A stretch of DNA of 64,000 bases from Alphaproteobacteria bacterium (GTDB lineage: Bacteria; Pseudomonadota; Alphaproteobacteria; UBA6615), in assembly GCA_011087645.1 (NCBI GenBank), contig JAALLF010000002.1:62001-126000 (forward strand). The letters are read 5' to 3'. This document shows, in pieces, positions 63,985-64,000 of the stretch. Made by a program: the position numbers and the translations under genes. The notes under the pieces are model-generated. The model was not told the origin of the DNA, did no database searches, and saw only the letters and a list, made by a program, of their open reading frames with translations. The number at the start of each line of letters is the position of its first letter. The first letter of the stretch is position 1.

Positions 63985-64000
63985 AAACGTCGTAATAGAC

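Overview
The window is a GC-rich, gene-dense chromosomal segment of an alphaproteobacterium, most likely a free-living Rhodospirillales-like species. The reasoning is by gene content and order: a five-gene F1-ATPase operon (atpHAGDC) without F0 genes, an sdhCDAB operon, an mdh-sucC-sucD-sucA-odhB-lpdA block, metX-metW, chorismate mutase-hisC-tyrA, ftsE-ftsX, and a CpdR-type receiver. No phage, transposase, plasmid gene, rRNA operon, recognisable tRNA or CRISPR array was seen.

Layout. 1-9260 (+): end of a DMT exporter, then proA, nadD, rsfS, rlmH, gpmA, the cell-envelope run envC-ctpA-divergent polysaccharide deacetylase, rppH and a small metalloprotease-like protein. 9265-15215 (-): ferritin-like protein and atpHAGDC. 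15515-25622: alpha/beta hydrolase, priA, fructose-6-phosphate aldolase/transaldolase, DUF484-xerC, a GFA protein, DUF2937, a lower-GC patch with an orphan secreted protein, a FkbM methyltransferase and an MFS transporter. 25666-36622 (-): the TCA block, with zapE upstream and a short overlooked membrane-protein gene downstream of lpdA. 36665-41691: accessory genes, including a SAF-domain oxidoreductase, an AhpD-like protein, a phytanoyl-CoA-dioxygenase family enzyme, three tandem related small membrane proteins and a PaiB-like flavoprotein. 41796-45200 (-): sdhCDAB with its terminator. 45201-46755: a 1.5-kb region without a protein gene. 46756-63984: pdxY-like kinase, LysE exporter, DUF985, GST, methyltransferase, metX-metW, aromatic amino acid genes, DUF2125, chaC, B12-dependent nrdJ, plsC-ydcF-ftsX-ftsE, a zinc-ribbon protein and a CpdR-like receiver.

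The main discovery candidate is the non-coding region between sdhC and pdxY. From about 45530 to 46545 the plus strand reads as a very large (about 1 kb) structured RNA. It has many perfect hairpins capped by UUCG or GNRA tetraloops, helices that enclose other helices, no convincing protein, and a strong intrinsic terminator at its 3' end. I could not match it to RNase P RNA, tmRNA, rRNA, SRP RNA or group I/II introns. A degenerate copy of its 3' segment, a stem-loop and an oppositely oriented terminator follow, and the next gene (pdxY) lacks a canonical start codon.

Functionally most of the window is core metabolism: oxidative TCA steps, ATP synthesis, proline, methionine, histidine and aromatic amino acid synthesis, NAD and B6 metabolism, plus envelope and division functions. 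Coordinates of starts were chosen from family N-termini and ribosome-binding sites and often differ from the longest open frame.
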